A DNA stretch of 7,941 nt from Candidatus Zixiibacteriota bacterium (GTDB lineage: Bacteria; Blakebacterota; Blakebacteria; Blakebacterales; Blakebacteraceae). Below, in pieces: positions 1 to 7,006 of this stretch (its first letter is position 1; the number at the start of each line of letters is the position of its first letter). The position numbers and the translations under genes were made by a program. The notes below the pieces were generated by a model, which did no database searches, was not told where the DNA came from, and worked only from the letters and a program-made list of their open reading frames with translations. The stretch covers positions 1-7,941 of the forward strand of contig JAUVWC010000044.1 of the NCBI GenBank assembly GCA_030604325.1. Direction: 5' to 3'.

Positions 1-885
1 CCCGATGGCACCTACAGCCACACGATCGGCAGGCAGGGCGATGGACCGGGGGAGCTGCGGGGCGCGGCTGGTATAAACATCGGCCCGGAAGGGAACATTT
101 GGGTTGCGAGCATGCTGACGTTCCGGCTGGTTATCTTCCAGAAGGACGGCCTGTTCCAACGCAACATCCAGTTCCCGCTCCTACCCCCCTTCTTCATCCA
201 ACTAACCGCCGATGGATTCATGGGCCTCTACATGCAGCAGCGGATCGACGAGGAGAACATGCTGGTGGACACTACGTTCAAGCTGCAGCGGTTCAACTCT
301 GAAGGTGACACCCTCAACACACTTTTCACGACCAATTTCACGTTGGACATCATGGACATGCAGCTCGGCGGAATGGCGGACAAGTTCCCCTTCTACACCC
401 AGGATGACCAGGGACGGGTCTGGCAGGCACGCGCCTTGAATAACGCATATGAGGTGAATGTCTGGAATCCCGAAGGCTCTCTCGACCGGGTGATAGAGAA
501 GGAATTCGACCGGCTCGAGAAGACTGACGAAGAGATTGTGGAGGAGCAGGAAATGGTCCGCCGCCTGCTCCAGGCGCAGCTGGGCGGAGCGGAACTGCCG
601 GAGGGAATGACTATGGACTATGAGCCCGACCGCTTCCGTCCTGCGACCGGTATGCTCTATTTCGACCCCCACGGATACGTCTGGGTCCAGGCCGGTCGTG
701 AAGGCACCCAGGACATGAACGCGTTCGATCTCTTCGATATGAGGGGCCAATACATGCGGCGGGTGATCTTTGAGGGGCTGGGCAGCCCGGCTTTCTTCAC
801 CTTCGTCGGCGACAAGCTCTACCTGATAGATGCAGACCCGGAGGCCTCGCCCCAGATCATCCGGTACAGTCTGACGATCGACTGA
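1..885 (+). CDS. Six-bladed beta-propeller (NHL-like) protein, 3' part
   Basis: The frame is open from the first base, so the gene starts before the window; 294 codons are visible and the stop is TGA. The internal ATG at 112 is not the start, because the 37 codons before it already read as propeller sequence, with a GRQGDGPGELRG motif and then GPEGNIWVAS. This is the turn and strand pattern of 6-bladed propellers (GxGxGPGEF, then xxGxhhV). Further blade-like strands follow, such as DDQGRVWQA and DPHGYVWVQAG. A charged, probably helical stretch rich in Glu and Arg (about visible residues 165-193, EEIVEEQEMVRR) interrupts the blades, as in many environmental homologues. Proteins of this type are usually exported; the missing N-terminus would hold the signal peptide. 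Substrate and role cannot be told. The propeller class is fairly secure, the function unknown. Confidence 0.7.
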   Translation, partial: PDGTYSHTIGRQGDGPGELRGAAGINIGPEGNIWVASMLTFRLVIFQKDGLFQRNIQFPLLPPFFIQLTADGFMGLYMQQRIDEENMLVDTTFKLQRFNSEGDTLNTLFTTNFTLDIMDMQLGGMADKFPFYTQDDQGRVWQARALNNAYEVNVWNPEGSLDRVIEKEFDRLEKTDEEIVEEQEMVRRLLQAQLGGAELPEGMTMDYEPDRFRPATGMLYFDPHGYVWVQAGREGTQDMNAFDLFDMRGQYMRRVIFEGLGSPAFFTFVGDKLYLIDADPEASPQIIRYSLTID

Positions 886-930
886 GGTCAGCTGCCCCGT
901 ATCATCCGGCGGGAGTAATTCATTACGGAG

Positions 931-968
931 AAGGCCCTCCAGCGACGGCCGGGGGGCCTTCAGCTTTT
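931..968 (+). terminator. Hairpin between convergent propeller gene and csoR
   Basis: AAGGCCCTCC (931-940) pairs with GGGGGGCCTT (951-960), giving ten pairs including one G-T, around a 10-nt loop. On the plus strand it is followed by a short T4 run at 965-968, so it can terminate the propeller transcript. On the minus strand no T-run follows, so it would be a poor terminator for the copper operon. The right arm touches the csoR stop codon (960-962). The T-tract is short, so efficiency is uncertain. Confidence 0.45.
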
Positions 969-1292
969 CAGGCTGCGGTCGAAGACCGAAATCAGCTCAT
1001 CGATCTTCTCCAGACGTTCTCTGTCTGAACCGGTAGTAAATGCCTGGTACACACAGTGATTCACATGCGCCTCCAGCAGCTTGGAGGCCACCTTGCCCAG
1101 AGCACCGCGTACGGCGGAGATCTGCTGCAGAACATCCACACAGTATTCCTCCTCCTCCACCATCCTCTGGATTCCGTTAATCTGACCCTGCAGACGGTTG
1201 AGCCGCTTCCTTATCTCATCCTTGACCGCCGGCGAATGCAGGCTTGAAGAGGTCGTATCCTCCGATCCTGCCGTGACACTCATTCCCGGCAT
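960..1292 (-). CDS. csoR: CsoR-family copper-sensing transcriptional repressor
   Basis: A 110-residue all-helical DUF156 (CsoR/RcnR/FrmR) protein. The family forms tetramers, binds operator DNA as apo-protein and releases it on metal binding. The Cu(I) ligand set is visible as Cys51 (EEYCVD) and His76 with Cys80 (EAHVNHC). The 25-residue Cys-to-His spacing and the HxxxC pair match the C-H-C triad of CsoR and not the ligand sets of RcnR or FrmR. The core helix KRLNRLQGQINGIQRMVE is typical. The first 20 residues are a Ser/Thr-rich, probably disordered tail. The ATG at 1292 overlaps the copA stop as TAATG and has AGGAAAGG upstream, suggesting translational coupling; ATG at 1283 is a weaker alternative. 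It probably represses its own operon from the palindrome upstream of copA. Confidence 0.93.
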   Translation of the reverse strand: MPGMSVTAGSEDTTSSSLHSPAVKDEIRKRLNRLQGQINGIQRMVEEEEYCVDVLQQISAVRGALGKVASKLLEAHVNHCVYQAFTTGSDRERLEKIDELISVFDRSLKS

Positions 1293-1735
1293 TATTCCCC
1301 TACCTTTCCTTTACCGGCGTCGAGGCCGGCAGCCCTGATATCCACGCGGCGCAGCCTCACGCTGTTGGTCACCACATTCACACTGGAAAGGGCCATTGCC
1401 CCTTCGGCGATGAGCGGATGCAGCATGCCGAGTATGGCGACCGGTATCGCCACGGCGTTGTAGAAATAGGCCCAGAACAGGTTCTGTTTGATCTTGCGGA
1501 AAGTCGCGCGGCTCAACTTCACCGCTTTGATGACGGCACTGAGATCACCCTGGACCAGTGTTATGTCGGCCGACTCGATGGCGATATCGGTGCCCGTGCC
1601 GATGGCTATGCCGACATCCGCCTGAGCGAGTGCCGGGGCATCGTTGATGCCGTCGCCCACCATAGCCACCACCTGACCCCCCCGCTGCAGCCTCATCACC
1701 TCCTCACTCTTGCGCTCCGGCATCACCCCGGCCAC
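1292..1735 (-). CDS. copA: Copper ATPase CopA, C-terminal part after in-frame TGA
   Basis: This is the distal part of the gene that begins at 3604, in the same frame, separated only by the TGA at 1748-1750. The frame is open from 1747; 1735 is merely the first GTG. It starts in the P-domain (MPERKSEEV), carries the hinge signature [10 protein letters not shown], and then the last two membrane helices with the Cu(I) ligands of P1B-1 ATPases: YN in [12 protein letters not shown], and Met with Ser in [10 protein letters not shown]. It ends in a normal LRLRR tail plus about 18 extra residues. Alone it has no phosphorylation site or CPC motif and could not pump. No convincing Shine-Dalgarno precedes the GTG at 1735 or the ATG at 1723, so separate translation would need reinitiation after the TGA. 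Its stop overlaps the csoR start. Confidence 0.85.
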   Translation of the reverse strand: MAGVMPERKSEEVMRLQRGGQVVAMVGDGINDAPALAQADVGIAIGTGTDIAIESADITLVQGDLSAVIKAVKLSRATFRKIKQNLFWAYFYNAVAIPVAILGMLHPLIAEGAMALSSVNVVTNSVRLRRVDIRAAGLDAGKGKVGE

Positions 1736-1747
1736 TACCCGCTCGAT

Positions 1748-1750
1748 TCA
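1748..1750 (-). other. copA: In-frame TGA nonsense codon within copA
   Basis: The minus-strand reading is GCG-CGT-CAG-GTG-TGA-ATC-GAG-CGG, that is ARQV-stop-IER. In CopA proteins this segment usually reads ARQVGI, so a single G-to-T change (GGA to TGA) explains the stop. There is no frameshift and no other lesion on either side. A real mutation, a strain variant or a base-call error are all possible. Confidence 0.9.
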
Positions 1751-3604
1751 CACCTGACGCGCGATCGCCGTCGCCGTCGACTCGTTGTCCCCGGTGAGCA
1801 TCACCGGCTCCAGACCCATCCGCTTCAACTCGGCAATGGCCCGGGCGGAATCGGGTTTGACCGGATCTGCCACGGCAATTACACCCAGCGCGGTGCCGTC
1901 AGCGGAGACCGCCACTACGGTTTTTCCTTCTTCCTCGAGAGTGCGCAGAACCGGAAGCAGAGGCTCGAGTGCTGCTCCCTCCTTTTCCATCAGGGCCAGG
2001 GTGCCGACCGCGATGCGCCGGCCCTCCACGGTGGCCACAATGCCAAGACCCGCCGATGCTTCGGCTCCAACCGCCTCTTCCAGTTCTATGCCTTCTTCGG
2101 CGGCATGTGAAACAATCGCCGCACCGATGGGGTGTTCGGAGTTGCGCTCGGCGGAGGCGGCCAGACGTATCAGCTCGCTGCCATCTACACCGGTGGCTAC
2201 GGGGTGTATGTCGGTGACGACAGGCCGACCCTGGGTAATGGTTCCCGTCTTGTCCAGCAGCAGAACCCTGACATTCTTCATGAGTTGGATCGCCTCGCCT
2301 CGGCGGATCAGAACACCGTTCTCAGCACCCATCCCGCTGCCGACCATGAGCGCGGTGGGGGTGGCCAGCCCCAGCGCACACGGACAGGCGATCACCAGCA
2401 CCGCAATGGCCGCAAACAGAGCCAGGCTCACTGTTCCGAGTGATGGATCGACCCACGGCAGCCGAGTGCTCGCCCACTCTGCCACACTACCCATGGCAGC
2501 GGGCAGCAGCAGCCAGAGGACAAGTGTGCTCAAGGCGATCATTACGACCGTCGGAACGAATACAGCGGTAACCCGGTCGGCGAACTGCTGAATCGGAATC
2601 TCGCTCGCCTGGGCCTGCTCGACCAACCGGATGACCTGGGCCAGAAAGGTCTCCTCTCCGACTCCGGTCGCACGTACCTTCAGTACGCCGCCACCATTTA
2701 TGGTGGCTCCGATCACGCTATCACCGGGTGCCTTGGTGACAGGTATCGATTCACCCGTGGCAAGCGACTCGTCAACGGCGGACGTACCCTCGATGACCTC
2801 ACCATCGGTGGGGATCTTCTCACCCGGCCGGACGAGCATCAGGTCTCCCACCTTCACCTCATCCACGGGCACCTCTATATCCTGTTTATCCACGATCAGG
2901 CGGGCGGTCCTGGCCTCAAGCGTCAGGAGCTTCTTTATGGCCTGTGATGCGCGACCTCTCGATTTGGTCTCTATGTACCGGCCGGTAAGGTGGAAAGCCA
3001 TGATCATCGCCCCCACCCCGGCATAGTTGAGGATGTTGGGCAGGGGCAGCCAGTGCCCGAGGACGGCAACCACTCCCGTAAGCAGTGAAGCACCGGATCC
3101 CATCGCGATAAGGACATCCATATTCGGGGAGAGATTCAGGGTCGACTTCCACGCACTGCGGTAGGTAGGCCAGCCGACCCAGAACAGCACCGGTACGGCC
3201 AGCAGCACCATCCCCAGGTCGAATACCGCGCGGCTGGGCCAGCTGATCCCCAGGAACATCTCGGGGATCATCCACAGTATGATCGGGATGCTGAGTCCCC
3301 AGGCCCAGTACATCCGGCGCGCCGTCTCGTCCACCTTCCGCTGGTCCTCCGCCAGTATCTCCTCCCTCCGCCGACTCCGCTCTTCGGAAGGCGGTTTCAG
3401 CCGGTAGCCGGCCTTGTCCACGCTATCGATCAACACATCGACATCCAGCTCGGCCCCTTCGGAATAGATGTATGCCTGCTCGGTGGCCAGATTGACCTTG
3501 ACCCTACGTACTCCGGGAACGTTGCCTATCGCCTTTTCGACGCTCGCTACACAGCCTGCACAGTGCATTCCCTCGATGTCACAAACGACTGGTTCTTCAA
3601 CCAT
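1748..3604 (-). CDS. copA: Copper-exporting P1B-type ATPase CopA, N-terminal part
   Basis: A membrane pump that exports Cu(I) with ATP. This part has 618 residues; with the distal part and read-through of the TGA the protein would be 770 residues, normal for CopA. Order of elements: one heavy-metal-associated domain with GMHCAGC (Cys15, Cys18); paired helices at about 98-146; further helices near 160-205; actuator TGE at 283-285; CPC Cu(I)-binding motif at 407-409 in [10 protein letters not shown]; phosphorylated Asp451 in DKTGT; the N-domain SEHP motif (489-492); and TGDN at 604-607. It stops there, before [10 protein letters not shown] and the last two helices, so the product as encoded should be inactive. 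The start at 3604 is supported by AGAGGTG at 3609-3615. It is the first gene of the copA-csoR operon. Confidence 0.93.
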   Translation of the reverse strand: MVEEPVVCDIEGMHCAGCVASVEKAIGNVPGVRRVKVNLATEQAYIYSEGAELDVDVLIDSVDKAGYRLKPPSEERSRRREEILAEDQRKVDETARRMYWAWGLSIPIILWMIPEMFLGISWPSRAVFDLGMVLLAVPVLFWVGWPTYRSAWKSTLNLSPNMDVLIAMGSGASLLTGVVAVLGHWLPLPNILNYAGVGAMIMAFHLTGRYIETKSRGRASQAIKKLLTLEARTARLIVDKQDIEVPVDEVKVGDLMLVRPGEKIPTDGEVIEGTSAVDESLATGESIPVTKAPGDSVIGATINGGGVLKVRATGVGEETFLAQVIRLVEQAQASEIPIQQFADRVTAVFVPTVVMIALSTLVLWLLLPAAMGSVAEWASTRLPWVDPSLGTVSLALFAAIAVLVIACPCALGLATPTALMVGSGMGAENGVLIRRGEAIQLMKNVRVLLLDKTGTITQGRPVVTDIHPVATGVDGSELIRLAASAERNSEHPIGAAIVSHAAEEGIELEEAVGAEASAGLGIVATVEGRRIAVGTLALMEKEGAALEPLLPVLRTLEEEGKTVVAVSADGTALGVIAVADPVKPDSARAIAELKRMGLEPVMLTGDNESTATAIARQV

Positions 3605-3608
3605 TTCA

Positions 3609-3615
3609 CACCTCT
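3609..3615 (-). promoter_or_regulatory. Ribosome-binding site of copA
   Basis: The minus strand reads AGAGGTG four bases before the ATG at 3604, with the GAGG core six bases away. It lies between the palindrome (26 bp from the start codon) and the gene, leaving only a very short leader. It fixes the copA start directly ahead of the metal-binding domain. Confidence 0.75.
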
Positions 3616-3630
3616 ATGCTATTTTGGCCC

Positions 3631-3652
3631 ATACTATACTATAGTATAGTAT
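3631..3652 (-). promoter_or_regulatory. 22-bp perfect palindrome, likely CsoR operator/promoter of copA
   Basis: The half-site ATACTATACTA (3631-3641) is followed without spacer by its exact reverse complement (3642-3652). Each half is itself two ATACT repeats. TATACT and TATAGT hexamers inside it resemble -10 boxes on both strands, so a bound repressor would cover the promoter. Its position 26 bp upstream of an operon that encodes CsoR makes it the natural operator. The ATAC and GTAT outer ends resemble sites of this repressor family, but the usual central C/G tract is absent, so assignment to CsoR is inference. No good -35 box was found. Confidence 0.65.
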
Positions 3653-3677
3653 TCTCATTGTAGAAGGAAAGGATAAA

Positions 3678-3719
3678 ATGGCGGCGTCATTATTACTGAA
3701 TGTCGGGGCAAGGCTTTAA
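3678..3719 (+). CDS. Possible 13-residue leader peptide
   Basis: ATG at 3678 encodes MAASLLLNVGARL and stops at TAA. It is preceded by a purine-rich AAGGAAAGGA at fair ribosome-binding distance, and lies 25 bp from the palindrome on the side away from copA. It could be a leader peptide or chance. It matches no family I recognise, and it ends six bases before the next small ORF in a different frame. Confidence 0.15.
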   Translation: MAASLLLNVGARL

Positions 3720-3724
3720 ACAGG

Positions 3725-3877
3725 ATGGAAGCGATCTATACTCAACTGAACGAAAACCGGACAGCCGCCGCCCTGCCAATGGCCAGTGCTGCGGGCTTGG
3801 TAACAATCATGCATGGCAACAATCCTGCTCGTCTGCCGCAGGCGCGAAGGGGACTGGATAAACAGCGATACCATTAA
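3725..3877 (+). CDS. Hypothetical 50-residue small ORF
   Basis: ATG at 3725 opens 50 codons ending in TAA, 20 bp before the macro-domain gene and on its strand. The product starts MEAIYTQLNENRTAAALP, has a mildly apolar middle and a basic end (ARRGLDKQRYH), with no Cys and no clear membrane helix. The upstream sequence (AAACAGG) is a weak ribosome site. No family is recognised; it may be random open frame in a spacer. Confidence 0.2.
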   Translation: MEAIYTQLNENRTAAALPMASAAGLVTIMHGNNPARLPQARRGLDKQRYH

Positions 3878-3897
3878 GCTGAAAGGAGCACGGTGAC

Positions 3898-4434
3898 GTG
3901 GAAATTCAGTTTGAAGGAATCCGGCTCGAATGCACCCAGGGTGATATCACCGCCCAGGAGGGCATCGACGCGGTAGCAAACGCCGCCAACGCGCAGCTGA
4001 TGCCCGGAGGAGGAGTGGCGGGTGCCATCCACCGGGCGGCAGGGCCCGGTCTGGCCGAGGAGTGCCGGGCCCTGGCGCCGATCCGACCGGGAGAGGCAGT
4101 AATAACTTCCGGTCACAGTCTGCCCAACCCGTACGTCATCCACTGCCTCGGACCTGTCTATGGGATTGATGAGCCGTCAGAGGGGTTGCTGGCCGACTGT
4201 TATCGGAACGCACTCCGGCTGGCCGAAGAGAACAGGCTGACATCGGTGGCCTTCCCCGCTATCTCCACCGGGGCTTTCGGCTACCCCATGCGGGAAGCAG
4301 CCAGAGTCGCATTCGAGACCATCCGAAATGAGGCCGCATCGCTGCAGCACGTAGAAAAGGTTCTATTCGTCCTCTACAGTGGATCGGATCTGGAGAAACA
4401 CGAAGAGGTGCTGCGCGAAGTGGCAGGACTTTAG
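3898..4434 (+). CDS. Macro-domain protein (ADP-ribose binding, possible deacylase)
   Basis: A single stand-alone macro domain of 178 residues. Visible ADP-ribose-binding elements are GDIT (15-18), NAAN followed by a Gly-rich loop GGGVAGAIHRAAG (37-49), the VIHCLGPVY strand (80-88) and the phosphate loop PAISTGAFGYP (120-130). Family members bind ADP-ribose or remove it (or its O-acetyl form) from targets. MacroD/YmdB enzymes have Asp in the GVDG position of the loop; here it is Ala41 (GVAG). The Asn usually paired with it is kept (Asn31), so activity may differ from MacroD; some archaeal and bacterial macro domains with GVA are still active. Start is GTG at 3898, with AAGGAG at 3883-3888 and a 9-nt spacer. 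It sits between copper and pentose-phosphate genes with no obvious functional link. It ends with TAG; 126 bp separate it from tkt. Confidence 0.9.
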   Translation: MEIQFEGIRLECTQGDITAQEGIDAVANAANAQLMPGGGVAGAIHRAAGPGLAEECRALAPIRPGEAVITSGHSLPNPYVIHCLGPVYGIDEPSEGLLADCYRNALRLAEENRLTSVAFPAISTGAFGYPMREAARVAFETIRNEAASLQHVEKVLFVLYSGSDLEKHEEVLREVAGL

Positions 4435-4528
4435 ATTCGGCATCAGTTATCGTACATTTATCCTATCAATCATATGCCCACCCGACAGCGCTCATACAGA
4501 AAGAGCGTGGAACTCGCCAACAGGCCTG

Positions 4529-4560
4529 AGGAGCATATAACTAGAGGAGCATATAACTAG
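4529..4560 (+). repeat. 16-bp tandem duplication containing the tkt ribosome-binding site
   Basis: AGGAGCATATAACTAG occurs twice head to tail with no mismatch (4529-4544 and 4545-4560) and abuts the tkt ATG. Each copy carries an AGGAG Shine-Dalgarno core. The near one is 11 nt from the ATG, longer than ideal; the far one is 27 nt away and cannot serve this start. The rest of the spacer (4435-4528) shows no clear promoter or strong terminator, only a weak 5-bp stem (4489-4507). Confidence 0.9.
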
Positions 4561-6555
4561 ATGAACCCTATCGACCCTGAGTTAGCCCCACTCAGTATCA
4601 ATACTATTCGCATGCTTGCCGCCGATGCCGTCGAGGAGGCCCATTCGGGACACCCGGGTGCGCCAATGGGTGTAGCCCCGATGGCCTACCTGCTCTGGAC
4701 GCGCTTCCTCAAGCACAATCCCACCGATCCCGGCTGGCCGAACCGCGACCGCTTCGTTCTCTCCATGGGGCACGCCAGCATGCTTCTCTACAGCATGCTC
4801 TACCTCACCGGCTACGAGCTCACGCTCGAGGATCTGCGGCACTTCCGCCAGTGGGGAAGCATCACACCCGGGCATCCCGAGTACGGCGTGACACCGGGCG
4901 TGGAGACAACAGCCGGCCCCCTGGGCCAGGGCTTCGGCATAGGCGTGGGTATGGCCCTGGCCGAGCGCATTATGGGAGCCCGTTACAACACCGACGGGTT
5001 TCCCATTTTCGATCACTACACCTACGCCTTCTGTTCCGACGGCGATCTCATGGAGGGGGTGGCCTCCGAGGCGGCATCCCTGGCCGGACACCACCAGCTG
5101 GGCAAGCTCATCTACCTCTACGATGACAACAGCATCACCATCGACGGCAAGACCGACCTGACCTTCACCGAGAATGTGAGGAGACGGTTTCAGGCCTACG
5201 GCTGGCATGTCCCGAATCCTCTGGATGGCAACGATCTGCAAGCCCTATCCAACGCCATTATCAAGGCGCGCAGAGATCAGCGCCCCTCGCTGATCATCTG
5301 TCGTACGACCATCGCCGAGGGCAGCCCGAACAAGGCCAATACCGCCGAGGCGCACGGAGCGCCTCTCGGCGCGGAAGAACTCCGCCTGACCAAGGCTAAC
5401 CTGGGTTGGCCCGAGTATGAATCGTTCCTCGTCCCCGAGAGAGTCCTACAGCATCTCTCCGCCGAGGAAGCGGGCCGCAAAGCACAGACAGAATGGGAAG
5501 CCCTCGTGGAACGGTATTGTGAGCAATTCCCGGAAAAGGGGGAGCGGCTGAAACTGGAACTGGCCGGTGAGCTTCCCGAGGGCTGGGCCGATGCGCTACC
5601 CACCTACGAGGTGGGCACCAGTGCCGTGGCTACACGCAAGGCCTCGGGGAAGATCATCAACACCCTGGCTCCCCTCATCGAAAACCTGGTTGGCGGTTCG
5701 GCCGACCTCACTCCCTCCAACAATACCTACATAGAGGTGAGCCGCCATCAATCCCCCGCGTCGCCGGAGGGTCGCTACCTGCATTTCGGCGTGCGCGAAC
5801 ACGCCATGGGTGCCATCTGTAACGGCCTCGCCCTTCATGGAGGGCTGCGCCCCTTCGCGGCAACATTCCTCGTCTTCAGTGACTACATGAGGCCGAGCAT
5901 CCGCCTGGCGGCCATGATGGGCCTGCCGGTCATCTACATATTCACACATGATTCCATCGGCCTGGGCGAGGATGGGCCGACCCACCAGCCGGTAGAGCAG
6001 GCCATGAGCCTGAGGCTCATACCCAACATGCAGGTCATACGCCCCGCCGACGCCAACGAGACGGTCCAAGCCTGGCAGCTCGCCCTCCAGCGCACCGACG
6101 GCCCCACCGCCATTCTGCTATCGCGCCAGCAACTACCGGTGCTCGACCCGGAACGCACCCCGGGTGCCGTCAACGGTGGATACATACTGAGCAGAACCTC
6201 CGGCACCCCCCAGGTGGTGCTCATCGCTACCGGCTCGGAGGTGCATCTTGCGCTGGAGGCCAAGGCCCTGCTCGAAGATGAGAGGATCGGTACCCAGGTG
6301 ACCAGCCTCCCCTGCTGGGAAGTATTTCAACAGCAGAATACGGAGTATCGCGAAGCGGTACTGCCCTCCGGCAGTGTGAAGGTGGCGCTGGAAGCGGGAG
6401 TAACCCTGGGTTGGGAGCGGTGGGTCGGCACACCGGCCCACGCTCACGGCCTCGACCGATTCGGAGCTTCCGCTCCCGGCGAGACTGTTCTCAGAGAATT
6501 GGGCTTTACTGCGGAAGCCGTGGTAGAGCGGGCAAAGAAACTCTTAGAGGAGTAA
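4561..6555 (+). CDS. tkt: Transketolase
   Basis: A full-length transketolase of 664 residues. This thiamine-diphosphate enzyme moves two-carbon ketol units between sugar phosphates in the non-oxidative pentose-phosphate or Calvin pathways. The N-terminal ThDP domain shows SGHPGAPMG (29-37), GPLGQGFG (119-126) and the cofactor/Mg signature from SDGDLMEG (159-166) to DDN (188-190). The PYR domain shows [10 protein letters not shown] (378-387), catalytic Glu413 in VREHAMG, and [16 protein letters not shown] (462-477) for substrate binding. SRQQLP (521-526) leads into the C-terminal domain with ATGSEV and the FGASAPG segment. Nothing essential is missing. ATG at 4561 directly follows the duplicated ribosome-binding region. 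rpiB follows after 4 nt, so they are co-transcribed. No enzyme specific to carbon fixation is visible nearby, so a housekeeping pentose-phosphate role is the default. Confidence 0.97.
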   Translation: MNPIDPELAPLSINTIRMLAADAVEEAHSGHPGAPMGVAPMAYLLWTRFLKHNPTDPGWPNRDRFVLSMGHASMLLYSMLYLTGYELTLEDLRHFRQWGSITPGHPEYGVTPGVETTAGPLGQGFGIGVGMALAERIMGARYNTDGFPIFDHYTYAFCSDGDLMEGVASEAASLAGHHQLGKLIYLYDDNSITIDGKTDLTFTENVRRRFQAYGWHVPNPLDGNDLQALSNAIIKARRDQRPSLIICRTTIAEGSPNKANTAEAHGAPLGAEELRLTKANLGWPEYESFLVPERVLQHLSAEEAGRKAQTEWEALVERYCEQFPEKGERLKLELAGELPEGWADALPTYEVGTSAVATRKASGKIINTLAPLIENLVGGSADLTPSNNTYIEVSRHQSPASPEGRYLHFGVREHAMGAICNGLALHGGLRPFAATFLVFSDYMRPSIRLAAMMGLPVIYIFTHDSIGLGEDGPTHQPVEQAMSLRLIPNMQVIRPADANETVQAWQLALQRTDGPTAILLSRQQLPVLDPERTPGAVNGGYILSRTSGTPQVVLIATGSEVHLALEAKALLEDERIGTQVTSLPCWEVFQQQNTEYREAVLPSGSVKVALEAGVTLGWERWVGTPAHAHGLDRFGASAPGETVLRELGFTAEAVVERAKKLLEE

Positions 6556-6559
6556 TCCC

Positions 6560-7006
6560 ATGCGAGTAGCCATTGCCTGTGATCACGCCGGATTCCCCCT
6601 TAAAGCAGCGGTGGCCAAGGTGATAGCCGATATGGGACACGAGGTGATCAACCTGGGCACCGACACTCCCGACGTGCCCACCGACTACCCTGATATTGCT
6701 CAGACATTGGGCAAAGTCATCCAGCTGGAGGAGGCCGATCGAGGGATATTGATCTGCGGTAGCGGCGTAGGAACAAGTATAGCCGCCAATAAGATGCGGG
6801 GGGTGCGCGCCGCCGTCTGCCACGATGTCTACTCCTCCACCCAGGGAGTGGAACACAACAATATGAACGTGCTCTGTCTGGGAGGCCGGGTGATCGGCTC
6901 TGCCCTGGCGGCCAAGCTGGTGGAGGCCTTCCTGCAGGCCACATTCAGCGAAGAGGAACGGTTCATTCGCCGCCTGGAGAAGGTCAAGAAGTTGGAGCAG
7001 GAGTAG
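6560..7006 (+). CDS. rpiB: Ribose-5-phosphate isomerase B
   Basis: A cytosolic RpiB/LacAB-family enzyme of 148 residues that interconverts ribose-5-phosphate and ribulose-5-phosphate. The start MRVAIACDHAG places Asp8 and His9 at the phosphate/substrate site. The catalytic cysteine is Cys66 in LICGSGVGTSIAANK, with Ser68 where many bacterial RpiB have Thr or Ser. His99 lies in EHNNMNVLCLGGR. Length and motifs are those of RpiB; LacA/LacB subunits lack a full active site in one chain, and no lactose/tagatose genes are nearby. Start ATG at 6560 has AGAGGAG inside the end of tkt and a roughly 7-8 nt spacer. Tkt and RpiB act on the same pentose-phosphate pool, which fits the two-gene operon. Its last 23 bp overlap the end of the convergent minus-strand gene. 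Confidence 0.95.
   Translation: MRVAIACDHAGFPLKAAVAKVIADMGHEVINLGTDTPDVPTDYPDIAQTLGKVIQLEEADRGILICGSGVGTSIAANKMRGVRAAVCHDVYSSTQGVEHNNMNVLCLGGRVIGSALAAKLVEAFLQATFSEEERFIRRLEKVKKLEQE

Noticed and set aside
202..750. 182-codon minus-strand open frame inside the propeller gene
   Set aside because: It is antisense to a clear beta-propeller coding region, without recognisable motifs or a ribosome site of note.
1677..1683. Seven-base homopolymer (G7 on the coding strand) in the distal part of copA as a phase-variation tract
   Set aside because: The frame is intact through it and runs of this length occur by chance in GC-rich genes; no evidence of length variation is available.
1748..1750. UGA read as selenocysteine in CopA
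   Set aside because: The family residue here is Gly, not Cys, it is not catalytic, and only a 4-bp CCGG stem lies downstream, which is not a convincing bacterial SECIS element.
1748..1750. Alternative genetic code with UGA as glycine
   Set aside because: The replaced residue is tempting, but the propeller gene, csoR and the carrier-like gene all end in TGA at sensible protein ends, and the high GC content does not fit the known UGA-Gly lineages.
1418..2110. 230-codon plus-strand open frame opposite copA
   Set aside because: It spans both halves of copA on the opposite strand, has no family motif, and is His/Arg-rich low-quality sequence, as expected for an antisense shadow of GC-rich coding DNA.
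4489..4507. Hairpin CGCTC/GAGCG between the macro-domain gene and tkt as a terminator
   Set aside because: The stem is only five pairs with a nine-base loop and no T-run follows.
6506..6856. 116-codon minus-strand open frame opposite rpiB
   Set aside because: It lies antisense to conserved rpiB codons. It is of interest only as the frame the carrier-like gene would enter without the 13-bp duplication.
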